Part shown: positions 45,941-54,738 of the stretch, piece after piece | Numbering within the stretch: position 1 is the first letter of the stretch | How the letters are laid out: every line of letters begins with the position of its first letter | Assembly (NCBI GenBank): GCA_017615545.1 | Contig: JAFZZY010000008.1 | Location: 1-64,000 of the forward strand | DNA: 64,000 nucleotides | DNA from: Lachnospiraceae bacterium | Lineage (GTDB): Bacteria; Bacillota; Clostridia; Lachnospirales; Lachnospiraceae | Reading direction: 5' to 3' | Made by a program: the position numbers and the translations under genes | Notes under the pieces: generated by a model | The model's database searches: none | Told to the model about the DNA's origin: nothing | The model's input: only the letters and a program-made list of their open reading frames with translations

Positions 45941-46393
45941 TTATTCGCCTGTCGGTATATTCGAATTCAGGCTCTTATTCCGATAATTGAGGTTCGTTCT
46001 CAGCGAGTACCCCTGCGCCTCCCAGAATGAATTGGCCGTATCGTTGTCTTTGAAAACGAGGCCGAAGACTTTCTGGATGCCTTCCTTCTGCAGCGCTTCC
46101 TCTGCCAGGGCGACCAGCCGCGCAGCGATGCCCAACCGACGATAGTCCGGATGAACGCACATATGGTGAATGAGCGCCCGCCGTCCGTCGTGACCGGTCA
46201 GGATCACGCCGATGATCTTTCCGTCGGCTACCGCAACAAAGCATGTGGTGGGGTTCCGCTTCAGATAACGGTCAATGCCCTCCCGTGTATCATCCACGGG
46301 GTTCAGCGCTCTCCGGCTCTGCTCGGTCGAATTCCACAGTTCAAAAATCGAATCATAATCTTCTATTGTTACAAGTCTTGTTGTATATTCCAT
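45941..46393 (-). CDS. GNAT acetyltransferase
   Basis: A 150-residue N-acetyltransferase with motif A HMCVHPDYRRLGIAARLV and the motif B region FWEAQGYSLR. N-terminal strand MEYTTRLVTIEDYDSI is typical. Substrate unknown. It lies 17 nt before the methyltransferase-NUDIX gene. Confidence 0.9.
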   Translation of the reverse strand: MEYTTRLVTIEDYDSIFELWNSTEQSRRALNPVDDTREGIDRYLKRNPTTCFVAVADGKIIGVILTGHDGRRALIHHMCVHPDYRRLGIAARLVALAEEALQKEGIQKVFGLVFKDNDTANSFWEAQGYSLRTNLNYRNKSLNSNIPTGE

Positions 46394-46432
46394 GTTGTTT
46401 ATCTCCTTTGATTTCCGGTAGTTTTATGCGTT

Positions 46433-47467
46433 TTATCGGTCGATCAACGCCGACAACGCGTCTGAGATCTCGTTTGCCTTTCCATGGATCTCGCGGCAGA
46501 TCCCGGTTCGCCAAAATGCGAAATCCAGCAATGCCTCGCGGTTCTCCGTTTTAGCGACCAGGTACTCTTTGTATCCGTAGCTGCTCTGGGTCAGCTGGAA
46601 CAGGTAGAGGTACGGCATCGCCTCCAGATCCCTTCGAGTAAGGGGCGCGTACTTCATGTATTCGGCAACGTAGGCAACCAAATCCTCGACATCGAGCGTA
46701 GTCTCGTTGCGCCCGACGCCGCCCGACTGGATGTAGGATCTCATGATCTCCCAGACCACGGGCAATGTACCCGCGGACGAAAAATCGATGATCGCCCGAA
46801 TATCGTCTTCCCCGCAGATCAACTGGCAGGCAGTGTAGTCACCGTGGGTCGCGGAAAACGTGATCCCGCGGAAGTACTGCTTCCAGTCGTCGATGCAGGT
46901 CATTAAGTTCTTTTTGAAGATCAGGTCTTCGCGGATCTTCGCATAGTTCGGGTCCGACCGCTCTGCTTCGAGAGCCGCCAGTAATGCATCAAACTTGCGC
47001 GCAACTGCCTCGGCGGAAATGCTTTCGGCCCAGCGGTAGTCCATTTCGGTCTCGAGCGGGTAGTCTTTCAGCAGGGAATGCATGCGCCCCAGATATCCGG
47101 CGCTCTTCATCAGTAGCACGTGCGGAAGGTCGTTCAGATAGGACTTGCCTTCCACGTAATCCTGCACGCTGATCACATGTCCCTCGTAAAGAACAGCATT
47201 GCCCCCGTTCAAAGTCTTCACGAAACCGGCGACGGGAAATCGTCGGACTCGCAGATACGAGACGATTTCCGCCTCGCGGTCGACCCTGTCCATAGTGAAG
47301 TCGCTCTGATACTCCTTGAGGAAAAAATCACCCTCTTCACATCGGACTTTGAAGCAATTCGCAGAGCCTAAGGCGAGCTTTTTTCGGTCAATGAAGTGCA
47401 GGCCGTATTCGGTCTGCAAAAGCGCCATCATCTCGTCTGTATTCAACACACTTTTTTCAAGCGCCAT
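46433..47467 (-). CDS. APH-family kinase-like protein (CotS/homoserine kinase-like)
   Basis: A 344-residue protein of the APH/CotS type. N-lobe: ANCFKVRCEEGDFFLKEY (candidate ATP lysine K51). Catalytic loop: ATHGDYTACQ (H208, D210), in which the family Asn is Gln (Q215). Metal motif AIIDFS (D228). An Asn to Gln change is milder than the Lys change in the paralogue at 42860, so activity is plausible. ATG 47467 is chosen (purine-rich site GGCGGGAA); an in-frame extension to 47602 runs through the MarR terminator and is not credible. Confidence 0.86.
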   Translation of the reverse strand: MALEKSVLNTDEMMALLQTEYGLHFIDRKKLALGSANCFKVRCEEGDFFLKEYQSDFTMDRVDREAEIVSYLRVRRFPVAGFVKTLNGGNAVLYEGHVISVQDYVEGKSYLNDLPHVLLMKSAGYLGRMHSLLKDYPLETEMDYRWAESISAEAVARKFDALLAALEAERSDPNYAKIREDLIFKKNLMTCIDDWKQYFRGITFSATHGDYTACQLICGEDDIRAIIDFSSAGTLPVVWEIMRSYIQSGGVGRNETTLDVEDLVAYVAEYMKYAPLTRRDLEAMPYLYLFQLTQSSYGYKEYLVAKTENREALLDFAFWRTGICREIHGKANEISDALSALIDR

Positions 47468-47581
47468 ACCATTCCCGCCTTTCTGAAAAATCCTAATGAA
47501 ACATATTAAAAATGTATCATTTTCAGTACTATATGTCAACCTGATTATCAATCTCGCGAGGCAGTGAAAGGCCCTGAAAAC

Positions 47582-47616
47582 AACGAGAGGCTGCCGGGTC
47601 ATGGCAGCCTCTCGTT
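47582..47616 (-). terminator. Terminator of the marR-type gene
   Basis: Perfect 14-bp stem AACGAGAGGCTGCC/GGCAGCCTCTCGTT, 7-nt loop, followed by TTGTTTTC on the minus strand, 21 nt past the stop at 47638. Confidence 0.8.
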
Positions 47617-47637
47617 CATCGCTGGACGAGCGATATA

Positions 47638-48279
47638 TTATTCTTTTCCGAGCAGTTTATCCAACAGATCGGAAAGGGTCTGCTTTTCATCTTCGGTCAG
47701 ACGGCCGAAGAGGTCATCCAGGAAGGAGTCTCTCTCCGAGCGGATCTCTTCCGCACGGACAGCGCCCATCTCCGTAAGTTTCAGCAAGGTAGCGCGCTTA
47801 TCGCTTTCGTCGATCACGCGAACCAGGTAGCCGTCGTCCTCCAGGCGGCTGACAACTTCCGAAGCCGAGGATGCGTTGATGCCGGCTGCCTCAGCCAGAT
47901 CCTTCTGGCGAATGCCATCCGGATACTCGCTGATGATGGTCAGCAAACGCTCGCGGCTCATGCCTCTGCCCATCGGGCCTGCAGGACCCTTTCTGCATCC
48001 GAGTCCGCCAAAACCAGGCTGACCGGGTCTTTCGGGACCGCCGAAGCCGGGCTTACCACCCATGCCGAACGGCGGCTGGAACGGTGCCCCACCGGGGCCG
48101 CCAAAACCGGGCTTACCACCCATACCGAACTGCGGCTGGAACGGTGCTCCACCGGGACCGCCAAAGCCGGGCTTTCCGCCCATGCCAAACGGCGGCTGGC
48201 CCATTTCCTTCATCTTCATCATACTCAGTACTTTAGGTAAACTCATCATTTTTCTGAAAAGATCTCTGTTACTTACCAT
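47638..48279 (-). CDS. MarR-family regulator with Gly/Pro/Phe-rich N-terminal repeats
   Basis: A 213-residue regulator. Residues 28-95 are a low-complexity tract with three copies of a 20-residue unit (core FGMGGKPGFGGPGGAP; DNA period 60 nt). The winged-helix MarR domain follows (about 105-213): MSRERLLTIISEYPDG, recognition helix INASSASEVVSRLEDDGY, wing VIDESDKRATLL, and the dimerisation helices. The upstream promoter has two identical palindrome-containing operators, so it likely represses itself. AGGAGG lies 9 nt before the ATG. The Gly/Phe tract is foreign to this family and may mediate self-association (inference). Confidence 0.9.
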   Translation of the reverse strand: MVSNRDLFRKMMSLPKVLSMMKMKEMGQPPFGMGGKPGFGGPGGAPFQPQFGMGGKPGFGGPGGAPFQPPFGMGGKPGFGGPERPGQPGFGGLGCRKGPAGPMGRGMSRERLLTIISEYPDGIRQKDLAEAAGINASSASEVVSRLEDDGYLVRVIDESDKRATLLKLTEMGAVRAEEIRSERDSFLDDLFGRLTEDEKQTLSDLLDKLLGKE

Positions 48280-48309
48280 ATTTCTTACCTCCTAAATCAT
48301 ATGTCTATT

Positions 48310-48355
48310 ACTTCGGTTCCGAACTAATTATACTTCGGTTCCGAACTAATGTCAA
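48310..48355 (-). promoter_or_regulatory. Consensus promoter with two MarR operators
   Basis: Minus strand: TTGACA (48350-48355), 17 nt, TATAAT (48327-48332), a perfect sigma-A promoter. Two identical 19-bp copies (ACTTCGGTTCCGAACTAAT on the plus strand) occupy 48310-48328 and 48332-48350, 22 bp apart. Each contains the palindrome TTCGGTTCCGAA. One copy fills the -35/-10 spacer and the other covers the start-site side of the -10, so a bound repressor would block the polymerase completely. Confidence 0.85.
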
Positions 48356-48373
48356 GAGGTTTTTCAAATTTTT

Positions 48374-49909
48374 TTAAACATCTTCTTTCCAGTAATCGAG
48401 TTCCTCCTCATTCAAGCCGATATTCTTTCCGAAGAATACCGGTTTTTTGCCTTCTTTCTTCTGTTTCTCATAATCCTTCAACGCCCGGATGGCCACTCCG
48501 CCCAGTAACATACAGGCCGGAAGGTTGATCAACGTCATGCCGCCCATGGTGATGTCTGCCACAGCCCAGGCAGCATCCATCTTGATCAAAGCTCCGAGAA
48601 ATACGATCAGCACACAGCCAACATGGAAACACTTCATGAAGGATTTCGATGGTTGCTTCTTATGGTTCAGGAAAATGAGCGCATTGTCCACATAGAAAAG
48701 GTTACCCAGCAGGGTTGTAAACGCGAACAGGATCATGGCGATCGTGATAAAGGTCGGGCCGATCTTGCCGAAGACCGTGGAAATGGCGTTCTGCACATAG
48801 GGTGCTCCGGAAACCTCGACGCTTCTCTTCACTCCCGTAGACAGGCACATGAGTGCCGTTGCCGTACACAATAGCAGGGTGTCGATGTAGACCGACAGAG
48901 TCTGGACCAGTCCCTGCTTCGCGGGATGCGATACCTTTGCCGAGGCGGAAGCGTTCGGCGCAGAACCGACGCCGGCCTCGTTCGAGTACAGGCCGCGCTT
49001 GATACCATAGATCATACAGGAACCCGCCACGCCGCCGAAGATCGCCTTGAAATCAAAGGCGTCACTGAAGATCTGACCGAACATGGCCGGAATGGTCCCG
49101 ATATTCACAAAGATCACGACCAGGGAAATGAGCACGTAGGAAATGCCCATGACCGGCACGATCAGGCTGGTCAGTTTCACGATACGTTTGCCGCCGCCGA
49201 GCAGGCAGTAGCCGGTGAGCAGCGCCAGCACGCCTCCGATGATCGCCGGTGTGATCGACGCATCGTAAAACGAATATGTGGCAAATGTCGATTGTAGGTT
49301 ATATGAACAGAGCAGATTGAAGCCAACTGCGTAGGTTGCGATCAGGAAGACACAGAACACGCCGGCTAGCACAGGTGCATGGAGGGCACGTTCAATGTAG
49401 TACGCGGGGCCGCCGTACGACTCGCCGTCTGCATTTTTGCGCTTGTAGATCTGCGCGAGCGTACTTTCGATGAAGGCCGATGAAGCGCCGACGATGCACA
49501 TTACCCACATCCAGAAGCAGGCGCCCGGGCCGCCGAGGCAGATCGCCGTCGAAACGCCGACGATATTACCTGTGCCGACGCGCGATGCGGTCGAAACCAG
49601 CATCGCCTGCAAGGATGATACATTCTTCTTATCCTCAGGTGGCTCCATGAGCAGGTGCACCGAATGCGGGAAGAGGCGGATCTGCACCCCTCTCGTCCTC
49701 ACGGTAAAAAACAGGCCGGCACACGCCATAACGATGATCAAAATCGGATAATACATCACATCGTCGATAGAGTTAAGTGTATCAGTCATCCCGGACGCGA
49801 TCGAAGAAGCGCGTTCCCGGGCATCACTATCCAATACGACATACAGACAAATGCATACGATAACGATCGCCGCAACAAGCAATTTCCAATGTTTTTTAAT
49901 GATCTTCAT
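48374..49909 (-). CDS. Sodium:alanine/glycine symporter (AGCS family)
   Basis: A 511-residue amino-acid importer driven by sodium. About 11 membrane helices. Family signatures: STASRVGTGNIVGVSTAI, GGPGACFWMW, ESTLAQIYK, GGPAYYIE and GLYSNEAGVGSAPNASASA. A longer than usual soluble C-terminus ends EEELDYWKEDV. An N-terminal extension with one extra hydrophobic segment (IVIVCICLYVVL) precedes the standard core. Specificity (Ala, Gly or Gln) cannot be read. Confidence 0.94.
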   Translation of the reverse strand: MKIIKKHWKLLVAAIVIVCICLYVVLDSDARERASSIASGMTDTLNSIDDVMYYPILIIVMACAGLFFTVRTRGVQIRLFPHSVHLLMEPPEDKKNVSSLQAMLVSTASRVGTGNIVGVSTAICLGGPGACFWMWVMCIVGASSAFIESTLAQIYKRKNADGESYGGPAYYIERALHAPVLAGVFCVFLIATYAVGFNLLCSYNLQSTFATYSFYDASITPAIIGGVLALLTGYCLLGGGKRIVKLTSLIVPVMGISYVLISLVVIFVNIGTIPAMFGQIFSDAFDFKAIFGGVAGSCMIYGIKRGLYSNEAGVGSAPNASASAKVSHPAKQGLVQTLSVYIDTLLLCTATALMCLSTGVKRSVEVSGAPYVQNAISTVFGKIGPTFITIAMILFAFTTLLGNLFYVDNALIFLNHKKQPSKSFMKCFHVGCVLIVFLGALIKMDAAWAVADITMGGMTLINLPACMLLGGVAIRALKDYEKQKKEGKKPVFFGKNIGLNEEELDYWKEDV

Positions 49910-50031
49910 TTTCCCTCCTATTCATCTTCCCGATCATATTCATCGACGTTGCAGATATCCCATAGGATCATATCGTAAGCATATTATACCAAAAACTCTA
50001 TGCACATTATCGCAACAGCCGTACATCAGGA

Positions 50032-50904
50032 TCATCCCAGAACAAACTGCAAAAAACTGACGATCGAATAGATCACTCCGCATACTGCACTGATTATATT
50101 TGCGACCAACCCACATATAAAGGCTCGTTTCGGACAATGCTTATTCGTTTTATCGACCAGAACGCGGGAATAGAAATACGCCTCAACAAAAGTGATGAGC
50201 AACTCAAGTACGACGAAGAAAACAAGAGACGATGCCCCCGGAAATATTGTGGCAAGGCAATAATAAAGTATAGTAAACGGAACATTGGTTACGATGTTGA
50301 TAAACAAAAAGGCAGACGTATTCTTCTTGCAAACAGCAAAGCCGAAGAAACCGAAAACGAGGAACTCCAGAAAAAAGGTCATAAAAAGGCAGGTAAGAAC
50401 ATAATGTAAAAAACCACTCTTTTGGGTTTTTGTTACTTCTCCGGTACGATAGTCGTACACATGCGATAGATTTCTTTGGAAAACCGGGCTTATATGAACT
50501 TCTCCATCCATCTCAATGAAGATCAGACGAAATCCACCCATTTCATATTTCCCATTCACATAGGTTATTTCATTCTTTTCGTTCGAATGTTTACAGGAAT
50601 ATTCATCACCGTACCAATTATCGATACATAAGTCTCTCAGAAATGCTTTCACGGACTGTTCATCCACCTGATCCAGATGCAGTTCGCTGTCATCGATCGG
50701 AGCATCCCACCCTTGTATCTGGTTTCCGCTCCTATGATATTCCATGAACGCATAATAGTACTCATTCGGCGCATTTTTGACTTTGATCACACGTTTCACT
50801 TTAAACCCGAAGTCCGCATAAACCGCTGATACACTCGTGCATAGGACTAAGATAGCCATGGCTAAAAATATAGCCGGTTTCAACACCTCTTTACATATCT
50901 TCAT
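50032..50904 (-). CDS. Four-helix membrane protein with external domain (intact paralogue)
   Basis: A 290-residue protein: signal-like N-terminal helix (about 8-28, ILVLCTSVSAVYAD), an external domain of about 140 residues (ELHLDQVDEQSVKAFL, IFIEMDGEVHISPV) and four C-terminal membrane helices. It is the intact sister of the gene at 27068-27922, with the same length, order and many identical positions. ATG 50904 is preceded by GGAGGAG at a good distance; an in-frame TTG six codons earlier would put that site inside the gene. The pattern resembles small envelope proteins of unknown role in clostridia; I know no name for it. Confidence 0.8.
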   Translation of the reverse strand: MKICKEVLKPAIFLAMAILVLCTSVSAVYADFGFKVKRVIKVKNAPNEYYYAFMEYHRSGNQIQGWDAPIDDSELHLDQVDEQSVKAFLRDLCIDNWYGDEYSCKHSNEKNEITYVNGKYEMGGFRLIFIEMDGEVHISPVFQRNLSHVYDYRTGEVTKTQKSGFLHYVLTCLFMTFFLEFLVFGFFGFAVCKKNTSAFLFINIVTNVPFTILYYCLATIFPGASSLVFFVVLELLITFVEAYFYSRVLVDKTNKHCPKRAFICGLVANIISAVCGVIYSIVSFLQFVLG

Positions 50905-51044
50905 TTTTTCATACTCCTCCAACGCAGCTTATTTCTGCTCTCTGCTGCTATTGATTTCACTAAATATCACACCTGAAAACGTATTTTCATTCTATCTTAT
51001 CTGTCAGGTATTGTCAATGTCACACCGCTGATGGATAAAACAAA

Positions 51045-51079
51045 AACACCCAAAAGCACGCTGTGTGCTTTCGGGTGTT
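51045..51079 (-). terminator. Terminator of guaA
   Basis: 15-bp stem (AACACCCGAAAGCAC with GTGCTTTTGGGTGTT on the minus strand, one mismatch/wobble), 5-nt loop, followed by TTTGTTTT, 68 nt after the guaA stop. Confidence 0.85.
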
Positions 51080-51146
51080 TTGTATGCATAAGCTATTCAC
51101 GCTCTGTCCTAAGATCAGGGATCTCTCCTGTCGATCAAAAGATATC

Positions 51147-52700
51147 TTATTCAAACTCGATCGTGCCCGGGGGCTTACCCGTGCAGTCATAAAGTACGCG
51201 GTTGACGCCTTTGACCTCGTTGACGATACGGTTCGTCACCTTCATGAGAACGTCCCAGGACAGGCGGGCCGCTTCTGCGGTCATAAAGTCGCTGGTGTAA
51301 ACGGCGCGAAGCGCGATGGCGTAATCGTAGGTACGGAAATCGCCCATAACGCCGACGCTGCGCATATTCGTGAGTGCGGCGAAATACTGACCCAGTTCCT
51401 TACCGAGGCCGGCCTTCTCCACTTCTTCGCGGTAAATGTAATCCGCCTCCTGCACCATACGCACCTTCTCCGGCGTGATCTCGCCGATGATGCGGACGCC
51501 GAGGCCCGGACCCGGGAACGGCTGACGGTATACCAGACGCGCCGGAATACCGAGTTCCAGACCTGCCTTACGCACTTCGTCCTTAAACAGCATGCGCAAC
51601 GGCTCGATGATCTCTTTGAAATCCACTACGGACGGCAGGCCGCCGACATTGTGGTGGCTTTTGATCACGGCAGATTTGCCGAGTCCCGATTCGATGACAT
51701 CAGGGTAAATGGTTCCCTGCACGAGGTAATCCACCGCTCCGATCTTCTTTGCTTCCTCCTCGAAGACGCGGATGAATTCTTCGCCAATGATCTTACGCTT
51801 CTGCTCCGGTTCCGTAACGCCGGCCAGTTTCGCATAATAGCGCTCGGCCGCATTGACCCGAACAAAATTCAATTCATAAGGACCGTTGGGACCGAACACG
51901 GCCTCGACTTCGTCTCCCTCGTTCTTGCGGAGCAGACCGTGGTCGACGAAAACGCAGGTGAGCTGCTTGCCGATGGCTTTCGACAGCAGGACTGCGGCAA
52001 CCGACGAATCCACGCCGCCGGACAATGCGCACAGCACGCGTCCGTTTCCGATGCGCTCCCGAAGTTCGCGGATGGTCGTATCCACGAAGGAAGACATGCG
52101 CCAGTCACCGGCGCAGCCGCAGATGCGGAGCACGAAGTTACGAAGCATGTGCGTTCCTTCTTCGGTATGCATGACCTCGGGGTGGAACTGCGTCGCATAG
52201 AGTTTGCGCGCCTCACACGCCATCGCTGCCACCGGGCAGACCGGTGTATGCGCGGTAATGATGAAGCCCTCCGGAGCCTTCGCGATATAGTCGGTATGGC
52301 TCATCCAGCAAACCGTGGAGGAGTGTTTATTTTCCGCCACGCCCTCAAACAAGGCGTCACGTTTGTCGATGGTCACTTCTGTGTGGCCGTACTCGCTGAC
52401 AGGCGCGGTCTCCACGACACCGCCCAGGCTGTACGCCATGAGCTGCGATCCGTAGCAGATGCCCAGGATCGGGATGCCCAGATCGAAAATCGCGGGATCG
52501 TAGTGCGGCGACGCAGGATCGTAAACGCTGTTCGGGCCGCCGGTGAAGATGATGCCCTTCGGCGCCATCTCGCGGATCTGCTCCAGCGACATAGTGTAGG
52601 GATGCACCTCACAGTAAACGTTGCACTCTCTGACTCTTCTGGCGATCAACTGATTATACTGACCGCCGAAGTCCAAAACTAAGATCATCTCATGATTCAT
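51147..52700 (-). CDS. guaA: GMP synthase (glutamine-hydrolysing)
   Basis: A 517-residue enzyme that converts XMP, ATP and glutamine to GMP. Class I glutaminase domain 1-190 with nucleophile C82 ([10 protein letters not shown]) and His/Glu in QFHPEV. ATP-pyrophosphatase domain with LSGGVDSS. The dimerisation domain ends with the family tail [18 protein letters not shown]. It starts 12 nt after the phosphoglucomutase gene, so both share a transcript that diverges from the purine permease gene. Confidence 0.97.
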   Translation of the reverse strand: MNHEMILVLDFGGQYNQLIARRVRECNVYCEVHPYTMSLEQIREMAPKGIIFTGGPNSVYDPASPHYDPAIFDLGIPILGICYGSQLMAYSLGGVVETAPVSEYGHTEVTIDKRDALFEGVAENKHSSTVCWMSHTDYIAKAPEGFIITAHTPVCPVAAMACEARKLYATQFHPEVMHTEEGTHMLRNFVLRICGCAGDWRMSSFVDTTIRELRERIGNGRVLCALSGGVDSSVAAVLLSKAIGKQLTCVFVDHGLLRKNEGDEVEAVFGPNGPYELNFVRVNAAERYYAKLAGVTEPEQKRKIIGEEFIRVFEEEAKKIGAVDYLVQGTIYPDVIESGLGKSAVIKSHHNVGGLPSVVDFKEIIEPLRMLFKDEVRKAGLELGIPARLVYRQPFPGPGLGVRIIGEITPEKVRMVQEADYIYREEVEKAGLGKELGQYFAALTNMRSVGVMGDFRTYDYAIALRAVYTSDFMTAEAARLSWDVLMKVTNRIVNEVKGVNRVLYDCTGKPPGTIEFE

Positions 52701-52712
52701 ATATGGTATCCT

Positions 52713-54440
52713 TTACTCCTCCACCAGTCCCATGAAACCGTCGGACAGTTCGGATAATTTTTTATTTGCATCTTCCAGGTCGGAGCCCTTTACGCCCATG
52801 TAGAATTTGATCTTCGGCTCTGTGCCGGACGGGCGAACGCAGCACCATGCATTGTCCTCGAACTCGTAGTACAGAACGTTGGACTTCGGAAGGCCGGTCG
52901 GATGCTTGCTGCCATCAGCCATCACGAGGACTGCGTCCTTCTCGTAGTCGCGGAACTCTTTCACATTCAGACCAGCGAGGGATTTGATCGGGTTGTTGCG
53001 GAGGTTCTCCATGATCGCGCCGATCTTCTCGGCTCCATCAAGTCCCTTCAGGGTCAATGACTTCACGCCTTCACGATAGAAGCCGTACTTCTCGTAGATC
53101 TTGATCATCTGATCCCACAAGGTCAGGCCCTGCTTCTTATAGAACGCAGCCGCCTCGCAAAGCAGCATAACGGCGATGATGGCGTCCTTATCGCGGGCAT
53201 GTGTGCCAACGAGCAGACCGTAGCTCTCCTCGAAACCGAACTGATAGCTGTAGGTGTTCTGCTCCTCGAACCATTTGATCTGCTCACCGATGAACTTAAA
53301 TCCGGTCAGCACTTCGATCAGCTTCATGTTGTATTCTGCTGCGACTGCCTTACACAGGTCGGTAGAAACGATGGTCTCTACAACAGCACCGTTTGCGGGC
53401 AATGTACCCAAGGCCTTCTTCTGACTCAGCACATATTCGCAAACCAAAACGCCGGACATATTTCCGGTGAAGGAAACGTATTCGCCGGTCGCGGAATCCT
53501 TCGCGTAAACGCCGAGACGGTCGGCATCGGGATCCGTTGCAAGGATAACGTCTGCATCGACCTCTTTCGCCAACTTCAGCGCCAGGGCGAATGCCTTCGG
53601 ATCCTCGGGGTTCGGGTAGGAAACGGTCGGGAAGTTGCCGTCAACTACGGACTGCTCCGGAACGGCGTAAACATTCTCAAAACCGATCTCTTTCAGCACA
53701 CGACGCGCAGGAACGTTACCGGTTCCGTACAGAGGAGTGTAAACGATCTTCAGCTCCTTACCTACCTCGCGGCAGATCTCCGGATGGATGACCTGCTTCT
53801 TCAGTGCTTCGATGTAACGGTCGTCCATGTCAAAACTTACAACATTATACAGACCGTCGATCATGGCCTGAGTCTTATCCATGGTCTTGCAGGTCGAGTA
53901 ATCTGTGATGGAGTTAACTTCATTGATGATATCGACATCCTTCGGGCTCGTTACCTGGGCGCCGTCCTCCCAATATACCTTATAGCCGTTGTATTCGGGC
54001 GGGTTGTGGCTCGCCGTTACCATGATGCCGGCGATGCAGTTCAGTTCACGAAGTGTGAAGGACAGCTGCGGCGTCGGGCGCAGTGACGGGTAAATGTACG
54101 CCTTGATGCCATTGGCCGCGAGGCAGAGAGCCGCACAATCAGCGAACTCGGGGCTCATGCGACGGCAGTCGTAAGAGATCGCAACGCCGCGGCCCAGGCC
54201 TCCATTTGCCAAAATGTAATTTGCAAGGCCCTGTGTTGCCTTGCGTACGGTATAAATGTTCATGCGGTTCGAGCCGGCGCCCAAGATACCGCGCAGACCG
54301 CCGGTACCGAACTCCAGGTTCTTGTAAAACCGCTCTTTGATCTCGTTGTCATCGCCCGCGATGGCCTTCAGCTCGTTACGGGTCGCTTCGTCAAAATATG
54401 GGTTTTCACACCACTCTTTATAGTTTTGCATGTAAGACAT
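52713..54440 (-). CDS. pgcA: Phosphoglucomutase / phosphomannomutase family enzyme
   Basis: A 575-residue alpha-D-phosphohexomutase that interconverts glucose 1- and 6-phosphate (or the mannose forms). Phosphoserine loop MVTASHNPPEYNGYK (Ser144), metal loop ATDPDADRLG, sugar loop FGFEESYG, and phosphate loop RPSGTEPKIKFY. This length and the KERFYKNLEFGTGGLRG start fit the PgcA group rather than the 450-residue GlmM/ManB. ATG 54440 is chosen because GGGAGG lies 7 nt upstream; longer in-frame starts extend into the promoter. A vaguer name (phospho-sugar mutase) would be safer than the symbol. Confidence 0.92.
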   Translation of the reverse strand: MSYMQNYKEWCENPYFDEATRNELKAIAGDDNEIKERFYKNLEFGTGGLRGILGAGSNRMNIYTVRKATQGLANYILANGGLGRGVAISYDCRRMSPEFADCAALCLAANGIKAYIYPSLRPTPQLSFTLRELNCIAGIMVTASHNPPEYNGYKVYWEDGAQVTSPKDVDIINEVNSITDYSTCKTMDKTQAMIDGLYNVVSFDMDDRYIEALKKQVIHPEICREVGKELKIVYTPLYGTGNVPARRVLKEIGFENVYAVPEQSVVDGNFPTVSYPNPEDPKAFALALKLAKEVDADVILATDPDADRLGVYAKDSATGEYVSFTGNMSGVLVCEYVLSQKKALGTLPANGAVVETIVSTDLCKAVAAEYNMKLIEVLTGFKFIGEQIKWFEEQNTYSYQFGFEESYGLLVGTHARDKDAIIAVMLLCEAAAFYKKQGLTLWDQMIKIYEKYGFYREGVKSLTLKGLDGAEKIGAIMENLRNNPIKSLAGLNVKEFRDYEKDAVLVMADGSKHPTGLPKSNVLYYEFEDNAWCCVRPSGTEPKIKFYMGVKGSDLEDANKKLSELSDGFMGLVEE

Positions 54441-54495
54441 AAGATATCCTCCCATAGGTTGTGATGATTGGAGGGAAACATTATTCCCACCCTTT

Positions 54496-54524
54496 ATTTT
54501 ACACAAATCGTCCTCCAAACTCAA
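54496..54524 (-). promoter_or_regulatory. Predicted promoter of pgcA-guaA
   Basis: Minus strand: TTGAGT (54519-54524), 17 nt, TAAAAT (54496-54501), 56 nt before the pgcA start. Five of six matches in the -10 box, four of six in the -35 box. Confidence 0.55.
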
Positions 54525-54625
54525 GAGAAAATCATGAAGAATCCCCACTGTTTTTGAAAAAGCTTCCAAGACCATCGGACAATTTATTTCTTACGACTTC
54601 TGTGGATAAGAATCGAACTTCTTAC

Positions 54626-54654
54626 TTGACAGAAAACAGGGTGGATTCTATAAT
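54626..54654 (+). promoter_or_regulatory. Perfect sigma-A promoter of the purine permease gene
   Basis: TTGACA (54626-54631), 17 nt, TATAAT (54649-54654). The leader is about 78 nt and contains a short GAGCCGGCCGGCTTC palindrome. It is too short and lacks the three-way junction sequence of a purine riboswitch. Confidence 0.8.
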
Positions 54655-54738
54655 TGATTTAGTGCAACTGAACGTAACCCCGATGGAGCCAGACCTGAGC
54701 CGGCCGGCTTCATCACCCACAACCAAAGGAGTATGAAA

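Noticed and set aside
46433..47602. Upstream start for the APH-like gene (47602)
   Set aside because: The extra 45 codons would be translated from inside the MarR terminator hairpin and have no ribosome site.
51063..52682. Long plus-strand open frame of 539 codons
   Set aside because: It is the antisense shadow of guaA, has no ribosome site and its protein is low-complexity His/Arg/Ala-rich.
54655..54738. Purine riboswitch before the purine permease gene
   Set aside because: The leader is about 80 nt, lacks the three-way-junction core sequences and has only a small palindrome.
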